Origin: Desulforapulum autotrophicum HRM2
GTDB taxonomy: Bacteria > Desulfobacterota > Desulfobacteria > Desulfobacterales > Desulfobacteraceae
DNA length: 64,000 bases
Direction: 5' to 3'
Assembly: GCF_000020365.1 (NCBI RefSeq)
Contig: NC_012108.1
Location: forward strand, 3,472,001 to 3,536,000
The notes below the pieces were generated by a model, which saw only the letters and a list, made by a program, of their open reading frames with translations, was not told where the DNA came from and did no database searches. The translations under genes and the position numbers were made by a program. How positions within the stretch are numbered: the stretch's first letter is position 1; the number at the start of each line of letters is the position of its first letter. Positions 17,766 through 26,105 of the stretch are shown in pieces.

Positions 17766-17785
17766 TATAATTAGGGGGTAGGGTA

Positions 17786-19216
17786 ATGGAAAAAATTGAT
17801 ATACCCAGACTTAAAGACATTGTGGGAGAAGACAACCTGAAGAGCAATCCGGCAGACCTCTATGTTTACGGTTCTGACTCATCTGTTCATTCTGCCATGC
17901 CCTGGGTGGTCGTAAGACCCAAAGACATTGAGCAGGTTCAACAGATAATGGTTTATGCCAACCAGGAAAAGATCCCTGTGATCACCCGGGGGGCGGGATC
18001 TGGCATGTGCGGACAGACCGTGCCCATCAACGGCGGCATCATTCTTGACATGAAGCGGATGAACAAAATCCTTGAGATCAATCCGTCGGACGTCTATTGC
18101 CGGGTCGAGCCAGGGGTTGTTGACGACGACCTGAACCAGGCGTTAAAACCCTTTGGCGTCTTTTACCCCCCCACGCCAGCCTCAAGCAGAATCGCCACCA
18201 TCGGCGGTGAAATTGGCAACAATGCAAGCGGGGTCCGCTCGGTGAAATACGGAGCCACCCGGAACAGTGTCCTTGGAATGAAGGTGGTGTTGCCCGACGG
18301 CAGGCTTGTGACCCTTGGTGCACGGACACGGGTTGAGGCAACCGGCTACCAAATCCATAAACTCATAGTGGGGTCCGAAGGAACCCTCGGTGTGGTGGTC
18401 GAGGCCACCCTGAGCTTTGTTCCCATTCCAAAATTCAGGTGCCTTGGCATGGCCAATTTTGATACCCTTGAAGATGCGGGGAACGCCATTGCAGGAATCA
18501 TGGGCGGCGGAATCGCGCCGTCCATGCTGGAGCTTGTGGACAACGTGGCCATCAAGGCCGTGAACAAAACCATGGATCTGGGCCTCCCGGATGTTGAGGC
18601 GATGCTTCTCTATGAGGCTGACGGCATGGTCAAAGAGGCCGTGGACTACGAGATCGACGCCATGAAAGAGGTGTGCCGTAAAAACAACGGTTCAGGTCTT
18701 GTGAGCAGTTACAATGCCGATGAACGGGCCAAGATCTTCATGGGCAGGAAAAAACTCTTTCCAGCCCTGTCGAAATTCAGCGACGTGCTCTCGAGCACCG
18801 CCCTTGCCGACGACATGGCCGTGCCCTACTCCAAAATGGCGGAAACCGCCAAAACCATACACCAGATTGCCGCCAGAAACAACATTATCATGACGGCCTA
18901 CGGCCATTGCGGTTCAGGCTGTATGCACACCAAGATCCTCATGGAGCCGACCCATAAAGACCAGTGGGATTCGGCCAAAAAAGCGGTGGCTGAGATTTAT
19001 GAGTATGTCCGCTCGGTCCACGGCACCACCTCTGCGGAACACGGTATCGGCCTGTCAAAGGCGCCGGCCTTCAAGCTTGAGAAAGCGGACAGCCTTGAAC
19101 TGATGTCGAGCATCAAACGGGCCTTTGATCCCAACAACATTCTCAATCCCGGCAAACTCATGGATGCCCCTGAAAATTGGGTCACGGCCACAGACCTGAG
19201 GTACATGGTTGCTTGA
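17786..19216 (+). CDS. FAD-linked lactate/glycolate dehydrogenase (GlcD/LDH type)
   Basis: A 476-residue flavoprotein of the FAD_binding_4 / FAD-oxidase C family, which includes GlcD and the D-lactate dehydrogenases of sulfate reducers. The FAD site shows PVITRGAGSGMCGQTVP and IGGEIGNNASGVRSVKYG. The C-terminal domain has GHCGSGCMHTKI and TTSAEHGIGLSKAPAF, with FDPNNILNPGKLMD at the end. It is first in a three-gene plus-strand operon with an Fe-S/MvhD protein and a LarA-like protein. Together they suggest D-lactate oxidation with electrons delivered to an Hdr-type acceptor. The exact 2-hydroxyacid substrate is inferred from that context. Confidence 0.88.
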   Translation: MEKIDIPRLKDIVGEDNLKSNPADLYVYGSDSSVHSAMPWVVVRPKDIEQVQQIMVYANQEKIPVITRGAGSGMCGQTVPINGGIILDMKRMNKILEINPSDVYCRVEPGVVDDDLNQALKPFGVFYPPTPASSRIATIGGEIGNNASGVRSVKYGATRNSVLGMKVVLPDGRLVTLGARTRVEATGYQIHKLIVGSEGTLGVVVEATLSFVPIPKFRCLGMANFDTLEDAGNAIAGIMGGGIAPSMLELVDNVAIKAVNKTMDLGLPDVEAMLLYEADGMVKEAVDYEIDAMKEVCRKNNGSGLVSSYNADERAKIFMGRKKLFPALSKFSDVLSSTALADDMAVPYSKMAETAKTIHQIAARNNIIMTAYGHCGSGCMHTKILMEPTHKDQWDSAKKAVAEIYEYVRSVHGTTSAEHGIGLSKAPAFKLEKADSLELMSSIKRAFDPNNILNPGKLMDAPENWVTATDLRYMVA

Positions 19217-19248
19217 CATTGACATAGAACCCAAACGGAGTCACACAT

Positions 19249-20193
19249 ATGGAAACACGTCCCTTTGAAACAAAGAATCTTGACAAGTGGAAATCCAACC
19301 TGGACAGCTGCATCCGTTGCGGATACTGCTATGAACACTGCCCCATATTTAAACACACCCGGTGGGAATCGGACGCCCCCAGGGCCAAACTGATCATGCT
19401 CTACGGCTTGCTTGCCGGCAAACTTGAGCCTTCAGCCTATATCGCCGACAAAATCGCCTCATGTTTTTACTGTGGGCGTTGCGTTGCCGCCTGTTCAAGC
19501 GGTGTCCCCCTGACCGAAATATTCACCGATGCCAAGCGCGATTTCCAGGGCACTGAATTTGAAGCGTGCGGAACTACCACGGTGACCAACACTGATTGTG
19601 TCGCCTGCCTTGCCTGCGTACGGGCCTGCCCCCACGAGGCAAGGCTGTTCGTCAACGGCAAGATCGTCACAGATACGGTCAAGTGCCAGAGTTGCGGCAT
19701 CTGTGTGGATATCTGTCCCAACAAGGCCATCTCCACCTCCCTGAGCTACGGCACAAACCGACCGGCCCTGAACCAGGAAATCGGGGAATTCCTTGAAAAA
19801 GAGACCTCAAAGGCCATTGTTTTTGGATGCAACTGGTCCTACTATCCTGATTTTCAAGCATCGGTGATGGACAAGGCGGTTGAGCCTCCATACAAAATCC
19901 TCATCAACATGTGCGGCGGCAGGCTTGAAAAACCCCTGCTCCTCGAACCCCTGCTCCAAAACGCCTGGGGAGTCCTTGTGGCCTGCTGCCCGGACGGCGA
20001 TTGCGAGCACGACGGAAATGTCAAGGCAAAAGCCCATGTCTCAGCCCTCCGGGAACTCCTTGAGGAGATGGATATCGATCCAGACAGGCTCCAGCTTGTG
20101 CAGATCAAGCACAATGACAAGACCGGATTTCAAACGGCCATTGACACCTTCATGGAAAAACTTGAAACACTTGGCCCCCTGAACAACAGATAA
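19249..20193 (+). CDS. GlcF-type iron-sulfur protein fused to ferredoxin and MvhD-like domains
   Basis: A 314-residue electron carrier made of three parts. The first is a GlcF/HdrC-like pair of 4Fe-4S motifs (CIRCGYCYEHCP; CFYCGRCVAACSSG). The second is a bacterial 2[4Fe-4S] ferredoxin (CVACLACVRACP; CQSCGICVDICP). The third is a C-terminal MvhD-type domain (VFGCNWSYYPDFQ; NMCGGRLEKPL; VACCPDGDCEHDGNVKAKA). MvhD normally delivers electrons to HdrA. GlcF's usual CCG domains are missing, so this replaces the normal lactate dehydrogenase Fe-S subunit. It probably passes lactate electrons to an HdrA-type complex. The first Cys of the usual MvhD FCCNWC motif is Gly and the third is Ser. Confidence 0.8.
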   Translation: METRPFETKNLDKWKSNLDSCIRCGYCYEHCPIFKHTRWESDAPRAKLIMLYGLLAGKLEPSAYIADKIASCFYCGRCVAACSSGVPLTEIFTDAKRDFQGTEFEACGTTTVTNTDCVACLACVRACPHEARLFVNGKIVTDTVKCQSCGICVDICPNKAISTSLSYGTNRPALNQEIGEFLEKETSKAIVFGCNWSYYPDFQASVMDKAVEPPYKILINMCGGRLEKPLLLEPLLQNAWGVLVACCPDGDCEHDGNVKAKAHVSALRELLEEMDIDPDRLQLVQIKHNDKTGFQTAIDTFMEKLETLGPLNNR

Positions 20194-20203
20194 GGAAACC
20201 ACC

Positions 20204-21451
20204 ATGCAGATAAAAGTGCCCTATGGACGAGACGGTGAAGAGACAGCCACCCTGAGCGACAGCCTTGACACAAGCTTTCTGGAGGCCAACTCGGTTGAGA
20301 TCAAACCCTTTGAATCCCTCATGGAACAGGCATTGAGTGAGCCTGTCAACAGCCCCAACCTCACGGATTTTCTGGCCGGCGCAAGGGACGTTCTCGTCAT
20401 CGTTAACGACGCCACCCGGCCCACCCCCACCCGTCAGGTCCTGGACCTGATCCACCACAGGTTCAGTGGGATTCCAGTGAAATTCATTATTGCAACCGGT
20501 GCCCACAGGGGACCGAGCCATGAAGAGTTCATCCAGATCTTCGGGGATTACTATGAAACGATCAAGGATGACATCATTGTCCATGATGCCCAACGATCAG
20601 AGGATATGGTCTTTCTGGGTACGAGCTCCAATGGAACAGAGATGTATGTGAACCGTGCAGGGGTTGACGCCCACAAGATCATCATCATCGGCTCGGTGGA
20701 GCCCCATTACTTTGCCGGTTATACGGGTGGCAGAAAATCATTTCTGCCGGGAATTGCAGGGTTTAACACCATTGAGCAGAACCACAAGCTCGCCCTTGTA
20801 CCCGCAGCAAAGGCCCTGGCCCTTGAGGGCAATCCCGTCCACGAGGACATGGTGGATGCCCTGTCTGTGGTAAAAAAAGAAATCTTTGCCATCATGACCG
20901 TTCTGGACAAGGACCACAGGGTCTACGCCGTGACCGCAGGCGAAATCCATGACTCGTTCATGGCAGCCATTGACAGTGCCAATGAGGTGTTTGCCGCCCC
21001 CATCAAGGCAAAGGCCGACATTGTCGTATCCGTGGTCAAGTTTCCCCAGGACATAGACCTCTACCAGGCCCAGAAGGGAATAGACAATGCCAAGCTTGCC
21101 CTCAAGGACAACGGCATCATGATCCTTGTGGCCAAGTGCAGGTGCGGTATCGGTGGCAAGGCATTTGCCGATCTGCTGGGCAGCTGCGATACCCCCCAGG
21201 AGGTGCTTGACACCATTGAGAAGGGGTATAAGCTCGGCTACCACAAGGCTGCCAAAATGGCTGAAATCGGCATCTGGGCTGAAATGTGGGGAGTAACAGA
21301 TGTAGAGCCGGAAGTCATTGAAAAACTCTTTATCCGGCCCTTTACCTCCCTCCAGGAGGCATTAGACACGGCCATCGAGAAAAAGGGTAAAGATGCAAAA
21401 ATCCTCTTTCTCATGGACGGCGGACTCACCGTTCCCCTATACAGGGAATAG
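20204..21451 (+). CDS. larA: LarA-family nickel-pincer lactate racemase-like protein
   Basis: A 415-residue DUF2088/LarA protein. Conserved segments are IVNDATRPTPTRQVL, IIATGAHRGPSHEEF and SVEPHYFAGYTGGRKSFLPG, with the His and Lys/Arg residues of the LarA active site. LarA uses a nickel-pincer nucleotide to interconvert lactate enantiomers or epimerise other 2-hydroxyacids. It begins 10 bp after the Fe-S gene. A racemase would let one stereospecific dehydrogenase consume both lactates. larB/larC/larE cofactor genes are not in the window. Related family members act on other hydroxyacids, so the substrate is inferred from context. Confidence 0.82.
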   Translation: MQIKVPYGRDGEETATLSDSLDTSFLEANSVEIKPFESLMEQALSEPVNSPNLTDFLAGARDVLVIVNDATRPTPTRQVLDLIHHRFSGIPVKFIIATGAHRGPSHEEFIQIFGDYYETIKDDIIVHDAQRSEDMVFLGTSSNGTEMYVNRAGVDAHKIIIIGSVEPHYFAGYTGGRKSFLPGIAGFNTIEQNHKLALVPAAKALALEGNPVHEDMVDALSVVKKEIFAIMTVLDKDHRVYAVTAGEIHDSFMAAIDSANEVFAAPIKAKADIVVSVVKFPQDIDLYQAQKGIDNAKLALKDNGIMILVAKCRCGIGGKAFADLLGSCDTPQEVLDTIEKGYKLGYHKAAKMAEIGIWAEMWGVTDVEPEVIEKLFIRPFTSLQEALDTAIEKKGKDAKILFLMDGGLTVPLYRE

Positions 21452-21526
21452 GCGGAGGACAATACCTTCCTCCGGTCGGCGGAATGATACGAGTTTTACA
21501 ATTTTTTTTCGTCAGACAATCAACGC

Positions 21527-21563
21527 AAAAAAGCAGCCCGGAAATAATCCTGACTGCTTTTTT
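21527..21563. terminator. Bidirectional terminator between convergent operons
   Basis: AAAAAAGCAG and CTGCTTTTTT are exact inverted arms around a 17-nt loop region that contains GGA/TCC. Both strands have a T-run after the stem. It lies between the larA-like gene (plus) and the HdrA/MvhD gene (minus). Confidence 0.75.
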
Positions 21564-21585
21564 GTTTAACTTAACAATGGATTAA

Positions 21586-23121
21586 TCAGAGTTTTTCGGC
21601 AAACTTGCGCACCTTGGCGCTGAACTCTTCAGCCATGTTCGAAGCAATGGTGGTAAAAATGAGGCGGTCTTTGTTCAGCCCCATGGCCTCAAGGCGTTTC
21701 TGCACCTCGGCCACCCGCCAGCCGGCATAGGTGTTACCCCGCTCGGCCTTGCAGTTTCCCTCGTGGCAGGCCGCAACCATGACGCCGTCAGCACCTTCGA
21801 CAAAGGCCTTCATGATGAACTCCACATCAACCTTGCCAGCGCAGGGAACCTGAACCATCCTGAAACCATCTGGAAGATCAACGCCCAGGGCCTTTGCAGC
21901 CTGTCCCGCCTCAAAGGCGGAATTCTCACAGCAAAAGGCAACAATGGACGGGGTGCCTTTGACAGATGTCACAGCCGCTTCAATGTCGGCCTTGAGTGCG
22001 TTGTCGGTAAAGCCTCCGATCTGGATGGCATCCATGGGACATTCACTGGCGCAGATGCCGCATCCCTGGCAGGCAACAGGGGATATGGCAGCAACCCCGT
22101 TTTCCCAGAAAATAGCGCCATGGGGACAGCAGCGGTAGCAGGTCAGGCAGATGACGCATTTGGTGTCATCCACAACAGCCCTCTCCTTTGCAACGGTCAC
22201 CACCCCAGCTTTCAGGAGCTCATCAACCCTCAGAACAACGTTGGCACTGTCAACGGGTTGGGATGCCACAAAGATACCCTCCCGGTTGGAACGAACCGGG
22301 AAACGGTGAACATTGTTGCTTGGAAGGAGTCCGTCACAATCCGTATCTATGCGAAGGGTTGCCGCAAGATCCAGGTTTTTTCTGCCAACGACCGTCTTTT
22401 CCTCAACAACGATATAGTCCGGTTCAAGAATCACATCTTCCCGGATAACCGGATCATTGATGGTGATCTTCAAGGTTTCACCCTGGTCAATGACCGGTTT
22501 TTCAGTGGGCTTGAAACATACCACGCCCTGGTGACGGCCTTCGGTAAACAGACGCTCAAGCCCGGGGCCTCCCACCTTGACGTTGTTGGCATAAATGTAG
22601 GCACTGGAATTGCCAAGCTTCTGAATGGCAAGGGCTGCCACAAGAACCCGGCGGGTTGCGGCAGGGTCTCCCTCCTGGCCAAACCCTGAAACAAAGGCAA
22701 CACTCTTTCCCTCACCCTTTTTCAAACCATCAATGAATGCAGCATCCTCAAGCAGGGCCTCCATCTGGGTCATGGTCACCACCCTTTTGTCCAGGGTAAG
22801 GTCATAGGCGAGGTTCAAGGGCTCAAGACCGTACACGGGTGCCACAACAACAGCGCCGAAAGTTCGCTCAATGGACCTGTCGGCCGTGGCAAGGCAGGTG
22901 CGATAATCTCCGGCAACACCGGCAAGGCTCGCCACCTGGGTCGCGGCCATCACCTCAACCCCGGCAACCGCCATTGGTTGATCCGAATCATGGGCAAGAA
23001 CCACGGTGTAGCCTTTTTCTGAAAGGGCCGCAGCAGCGTCAACTCCCGGGGTCCCGCATCCAACAACAAGAACATCCTTATTCATGGTGACATCAATCAT
23101 GGTTGTTTTTTCCGCTATCAT
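21586..23121 (-). CDS. HdrA/MvhD fusion, QmoB-like electron-transfer subunit
   Basis: A 511-residue protein. An HdrA-like nucleotide-binding start (LVVGCGTPGVDAAAALSEKG) is followed by a 2[4Fe-4S] ferredoxin module (CVICLTCYRCCPHGAI; CQGCGICASECPMDAI) and an MvhD domain (FCCENSAFEAG; VQVPCAGKVDVEFI; AACHEGNCKAERGN). This is the QmoB/HdrA2 layout. The MvhD FCCNWC motif is changed to FCCENS, so one cluster ligand may be missing. It overlaps the hdrA gene upstream by 4 bp and is last in the metV-metF-hdrA-hdrA/mvhD operon. It most likely passes electrons to or from methylene-THF reductase rather than APS reductase, because no apr or qmoC gene is adjacent. Confidence 0.82.
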   Translation of the reverse strand: MIAEKTTMIDVTMNKDVLVVGCGTPGVDAAAALSEKGYTVVLAHDSDQPMAVAGVEVMAATQVASLAGVAGDYRTCLATADRSIERTFGAVVVAPVYGLEPLNLAYDLTLDKRVVTMTQMEALLEDAAFIDGLKKGEGKSVAFVSGFGQEGDPAATRRVLVAALAIQKLGNSSAYIYANNVKVGGPGLERLFTEGRHQGVVCFKPTEKPVIDQGETLKITINDPVIREDVILEPDYIVVEEKTVVGRKNLDLAATLRIDTDCDGLLPSNNVHRFPVRSNREGIFVASQPVDSANVVLRVDELLKAGVVTVAKERAVVDDTKCVICLTCYRCCPHGAIFWENGVAAISPVACQGCGICASECPMDAIQIGGFTDNALKADIEAAVTSVKGTPSIVAFCCENSAFEAGQAAKALGVDLPDGFRMVQVPCAGKVDVEFIMKAFVEGADGVMVAACHEGNCKAERGNTYAGWRVAEVQKRLEAMGLNKDRLIFTTIASNMAEEFSAKVRKFAEKL

Positions 23122-24269
23122 TTGGCACCCCCAACATATTTTGCGGCGTCAAAGGCAGCTTTACCCGCTTTTGCCATGGAGGCTGCAATGGTTCCAGGTC
23201 CTGCGGCCGTGCCTGCCACAAAAATGCCATCGCCCACACTGTCGTCAAGAAATCCATCAACGGTCATGGGAACGCCAAAGGTCTCTGAGATGAGCTTGCT
23301 GTCGGCCCCGGGCATGATGCCAATGGAGAGAACCACAAGGTCAAATTCCTCAAAGGTCGGCGTGCCCTGGTCTTCGGCCATGTGGCGGAGCTTGAGGCAA
23401 TCGTTTTCAACGGGATAGATGTCAACGGGAATGGTCCTGACAAAACGGACGTTTTCCTTGATCCGCTCGTAAAACACAGGAAATTCCTTGCCCACATTCT
23501 GGACATCAATGTAGAACACAGAGACCTCAGCCTCTGGGTCCTGGTGGCGGATCGTACCTGCCATGCGCAGTCCATAGGCGCAGCATACCTCGGAACACCA
23601 GAGGTGCCCCAGTCGCTCGTCCCTTGAACCCACGCACTGTATGAAGGCGACCCGTTTGGGGGGCAGACCGTCCGACGGTCTTACGATCCCGGCGTTCTCC
23701 CGCTCAATGTGCTCAAACTCAAGACCCGTGATCACATTTTCCCATTTTCCATACCCGTAGGTTCCCTTGATAGAGGCATCAAAGGGAGTAAATCCCGTTG
23801 CAAGGATAACGGCATCAACATCAAGGGCACACTCGCTGCCCATCTCCTGAATCTTCATAGCCCCTTCAGGCACAGCCTCGGTCACATTCTCACCCACAAC
23901 ATAGAGGGGAGAATTATGCCGGGAAAAGCCTTTGAGGACCTTTCCAGCGGCCTGGTCCTGGGCGCTTTTCTTAAGGGTAACCCGGTATCCCTTTGATCGG
24001 TCCAGAGCGTCGACCTCGGTTCTCAGGTGGACGTTGATCAAGGGTTCACCAACAACATCCTTGAGCATTTTTTCAACGCTGCAGGCACCGCATTTCTGGC
24101 ACATATCCGTTGCCTTGCAGGTATATCCGATGCTATGACCGCCAAGAAAGCAGCTCTTTTCCACAAGTTCGACACCGATATTTTGTCGAGCCAGTTCCCA
24201 GGCAGCGGTAAGGCCTGCAATCCCCCCCCCGACAACCATCACTTTTCCGGTTTGACTATTCAATTGCAA
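23118..24269 (-). CDS. HdrA-like flavoprotein (QmoA type)
   Basis: A 383-residue HdrA/QmoA-family FAD protein. The Rossmann motif VMVVGGGIAGLTAAWELARQ is at about 10. The iron-sulfur region has KATDMCQKCGACSVEKML, and the central FIQCVGSRDERLG with WCSEVCCAYGLRM is typical of HdrA. The C-terminal part has GIFVAGTAAGPGTIAASMAKA. It lacks the extra C-terminal ferredoxin of classical HdrA, as QmoA does. It lies 14 bp after metF. In acetogens MetFV is known to associate with HdrABC/MvhD-type subunits, and this pair probably plays the same role here. Confidence 0.85.
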   Translation of the reverse strand: MQLNSQTGKVMVVGGGIAGLTAAWELARQNIGVELVEKSCFLGGHSIGYTCKATDMCQKCGACSVEKMLKDVVGEPLINVHLRTEVDALDRSKGYRVTLKKSAQDQAAGKVLKGFSRHNSPLYVVGENVTEAVPEGAMKIQEMGSECALDVDAVILATGFTPFDASIKGTYGYGKWENVITGLEFEHIERENAGIVRPSDGLPPKRVAFIQCVGSRDERLGHLWCSEVCCAYGLRMAGTIRHQDPEAEVSVFYIDVQNVGKEFPVFYERIKENVRFVRTIPVDIYPVENDCLKLRHMAEDQGTPTFEEFDLVVLSIGIMPGADSKLISETFGVPMTVDGFLDDSVGDGIFVAGTAAGPGTIAASMAKAGKAAFDAAKYVGGAK

Positions 24270-24283
24270 ACTCCTTATGGTTT

Positions 24284-25207
24284 TTAAACTTCAGGTCTTG
24301 GCAGTACTCCCGCACGTTCGGCTATCTCAGGCACCTTATGCTCCCACTCGATTGCCATGAGGTGAACCCCTGCAACGCCCTTCATCTCCTTGAACTCCTG
24401 AATCTGCTCACAGGCGATCTTGATACCTTCATCGGCAACTTTTTTCTTGTCAACCCCCTGGAGACGCTTGATGATCTCATCGGGAACATCCATTCCAGGG
24501 ACCTTGTTCTTCATATATTTTGCCATACCAACACTCTTCATGGGGGTAATTCCAGGCAGAATGAACACCTTGTCCGTCAATCCCATGTCATTTGCCTGGC
24601 GGATCCACTCACGGATTCTCTCCATGTTGAAGACGCACTGGGTCTGAATAAAATCAGCACCCGCAGTAACCTTTTTGGCAAGGCGGTGAACCCGCCACTC
24701 AAAGGGCTCGGCAAAGGGGTTGGCAGCGGCACCGATGAAAATTTTCGGTGGTACATCAATGTCGGCTCCACCCAGAAACTTGCCCTCATCCCTCATCTTT
24801 TTCACCATGCCGATGAGCTGCATGGAGTCAAGGTCAAATACCCCTTTGGACTGGGGGTGATCACCAAACTGCTGGTGATCACCGGAAAGGCAGAGCATGT
24901 TGTGGATGCCGTGGGCATAGGCCCCAAGGATGTCGGACTGCATGGCAAGGCGGTTTCTATCCCGGCACACCATCTGGAAGTTGGGCTCAACACCCCCCTC
25001 CATGCAGATCAGCGAGGCGGCCCAGCTTGACATCCTGACCATGGCGGTCTGGTTGTCTGTGATATTGGCCATATCCACAACACCCTTGAGGTGGGCCACC
25101 TTTTCCTTCAGGGCTTCTACGTTTGCGCCCCTTGGGGGCCCTACTTCCCCTGTAAAGGCAAAGTGTCCGGCATTAAGAATTCTCTCTAACTTACTTCCTG
25201 ATTTCAT
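24284..25207 (-). CDS. metF: Methylene-tetrahydrofolate reductase catalytic subunit MetF (copy 1)
   Basis: A 307-residue MTHFR-fold protein catalysing 5,10-methylene-THF to 5-methyl-THF interconversion in the methyl branch of the Wood-Ljungdahl pathway. Motifs are FTGEVGPPRGANVEALKEK, ITDNQTAMVRMS, QMVCRDRNRLAMQSDILGA, ADFIQTQCVFNMERI and LPGITPMKSVGMAKYM. It follows metV by about 46 bp and precedes the HdrA pair, the arrangement expected for a reductase that takes electrons from an Hdr-type complex. The copy at 31465-32394 is a clear paralogue. Confidence 0.92.
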   Translation of the reverse strand: MKSGSKLERILNAGHFAFTGEVGPPRGANVEALKEKVAHLKGVVDMANITDNQTAMVRMSSWAASLICMEGGVEPNFQMVCRDRNRLAMQSDILGAYAHGIHNMLCLSGDHQQFGDHPQSKGVFDLDSMQLIGMVKKMRDEGKFLGGADIDVPPKIFIGAAANPFAEPFEWRVHRLAKKVTAGADFIQTQCVFNMERIREWIRQANDMGLTDKVFILPGITPMKSVGMAKYMKNKVPGMDVPDEIIKRLQGVDKKKVADEGIKIACEQIQEFKEMKGVAGVHLMAIEWEHKVPEIAERAGVLPRPEV

Positions 25208-25253
25208 ATTGATCTCTCCCTCAAATCGTAAAGGTTAAACAAAAACCGGCTGC

Positions 25254-25928
25254 TCATCGCCCCAGGGTCTTGACCCGCTCTTCATAACCGGGTTGAATAA
25301 CTTTTCTCGGTTTCTGATTGCTCCAGTCATTGGGTGGTGAGATCGCAATTATCTGGTCAAGCCGTCCCTGGGCAGCCAAACGCTCATGGATCTGGTACCA
25401 GGCACAGGGCTGATCATTGCTTATCTCGCACTTTCCCTGGTTGGTCCCGCCACAGGGGCCGTTGAAAAGACTCTTGGCACACATGGTCACAGGGCAGATA
25501 CCACCGGTCATGGCAAGGACGCAATTGCCACAGGCCCGGCATTTTTCCTCATACCATCCCACATCCAGGTTGACACCGATGAACGAAGTGTTGACCGCCG
25601 GGAAAACCGGTTTGTTGGGAAAACGTTCGGCAAGAAACTGAATGCCGGCACCGCAGGCCATGGATAAAAGGGCATCGTATTCGTCAATCTTTGAATCAAG
25701 CTCTGCCAGGAACTCCATGTCACACTGGCGTTCAAGGGTTTCTGCGCCAAACTTGATTTTATCCTTGCCAAAGGCCAGGTTAAGCTCTGCGTTCAGGGTC
25801 TCAACCTCTTTTGATCCTCCTGCCAGACAGACAGCGACGCAGGTACCGCATCCAACGGTCAGGACTCGTTTATAGCCTGACACCATATTTTTGATCTCAT
25901 CAAAGGGTTTTCTCTCCGCAACAATCAT
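25254..25928 (-). CDS. metV: Methylene-THF reductase zinc/iron-sulfur subunit MetV (copy 1)
   Basis: A 224-residue MetV-family protein. Cysteine-rich segments are VGCGTCVAVCLAGG near the N-terminus, LERQCDMEFL, SMACGAGIQFL, and the C-terminal CRACGNCVLAMTGGICPVTMCAKSLF, which binds an Fe-S cluster next to FNGPCGGTNQGKCEI. In acetogens MetV is required for MetF activity. It is first in the operon; the ATG at 25928 has GGAGGATCC upstream. The intergenic region toward 26106 contains a promoter for the divergent sensor kinase. Confidence 0.88.
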   Translation of the reverse strand: MIVAERKPFDEIKNMVSGYKRVLTVGCGTCVAVCLAGGSKEVETLNAELNLAFGKDKIKFGAETLERQCDMEFLAELDSKIDEYDALLSMACGAGIQFLAERFPNKPVFPAVNTSFIGVNLDVGWYEEKCRACGNCVLAMTGGICPVTMCAKSLFNGPCGGTNQGKCEISNDQPCAWYQIHERLAAQGRLDQIIAISPPNDWSNQKPRKVIQPGYEERVKTLGR

Positions 25929-26046
25929 GGATCCTCCTGTTTACAGACTACTAATTTAGTGGTTAGAGCATTAGCCGGAATATCTTTTCCAGAAAAGCAC
26001 GGAAAAGTCAAGAGTATTAAGTTATTATCCTCTAAGAATTTATCGT

Positions 26047-26100
26047 TTTATGAATTTCATTCATAAATTCTTGACAATTCAAAAAAGATAACTTATAGAG
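26047..26100 (+). promoter_or_regulatory. Sigma-70-type promoter with upstream palindrome for the sensor kinase
   Basis: TTGACA at 26071-26076 and TATAGA at 26094-26099 are separated by 17 bp, close to consensus. Just upstream is the perfect palindrome TTTATGAAT-TTC-ATTCATAAA at 26047-26067, a likely operator. The predicted transcript start falls at about 26106, the first ATG of the gene, so translation would be leaderless or begin at the next ATG (26118). Confidence 0.6.
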
Positions 26101-26105
26101 TAAAC

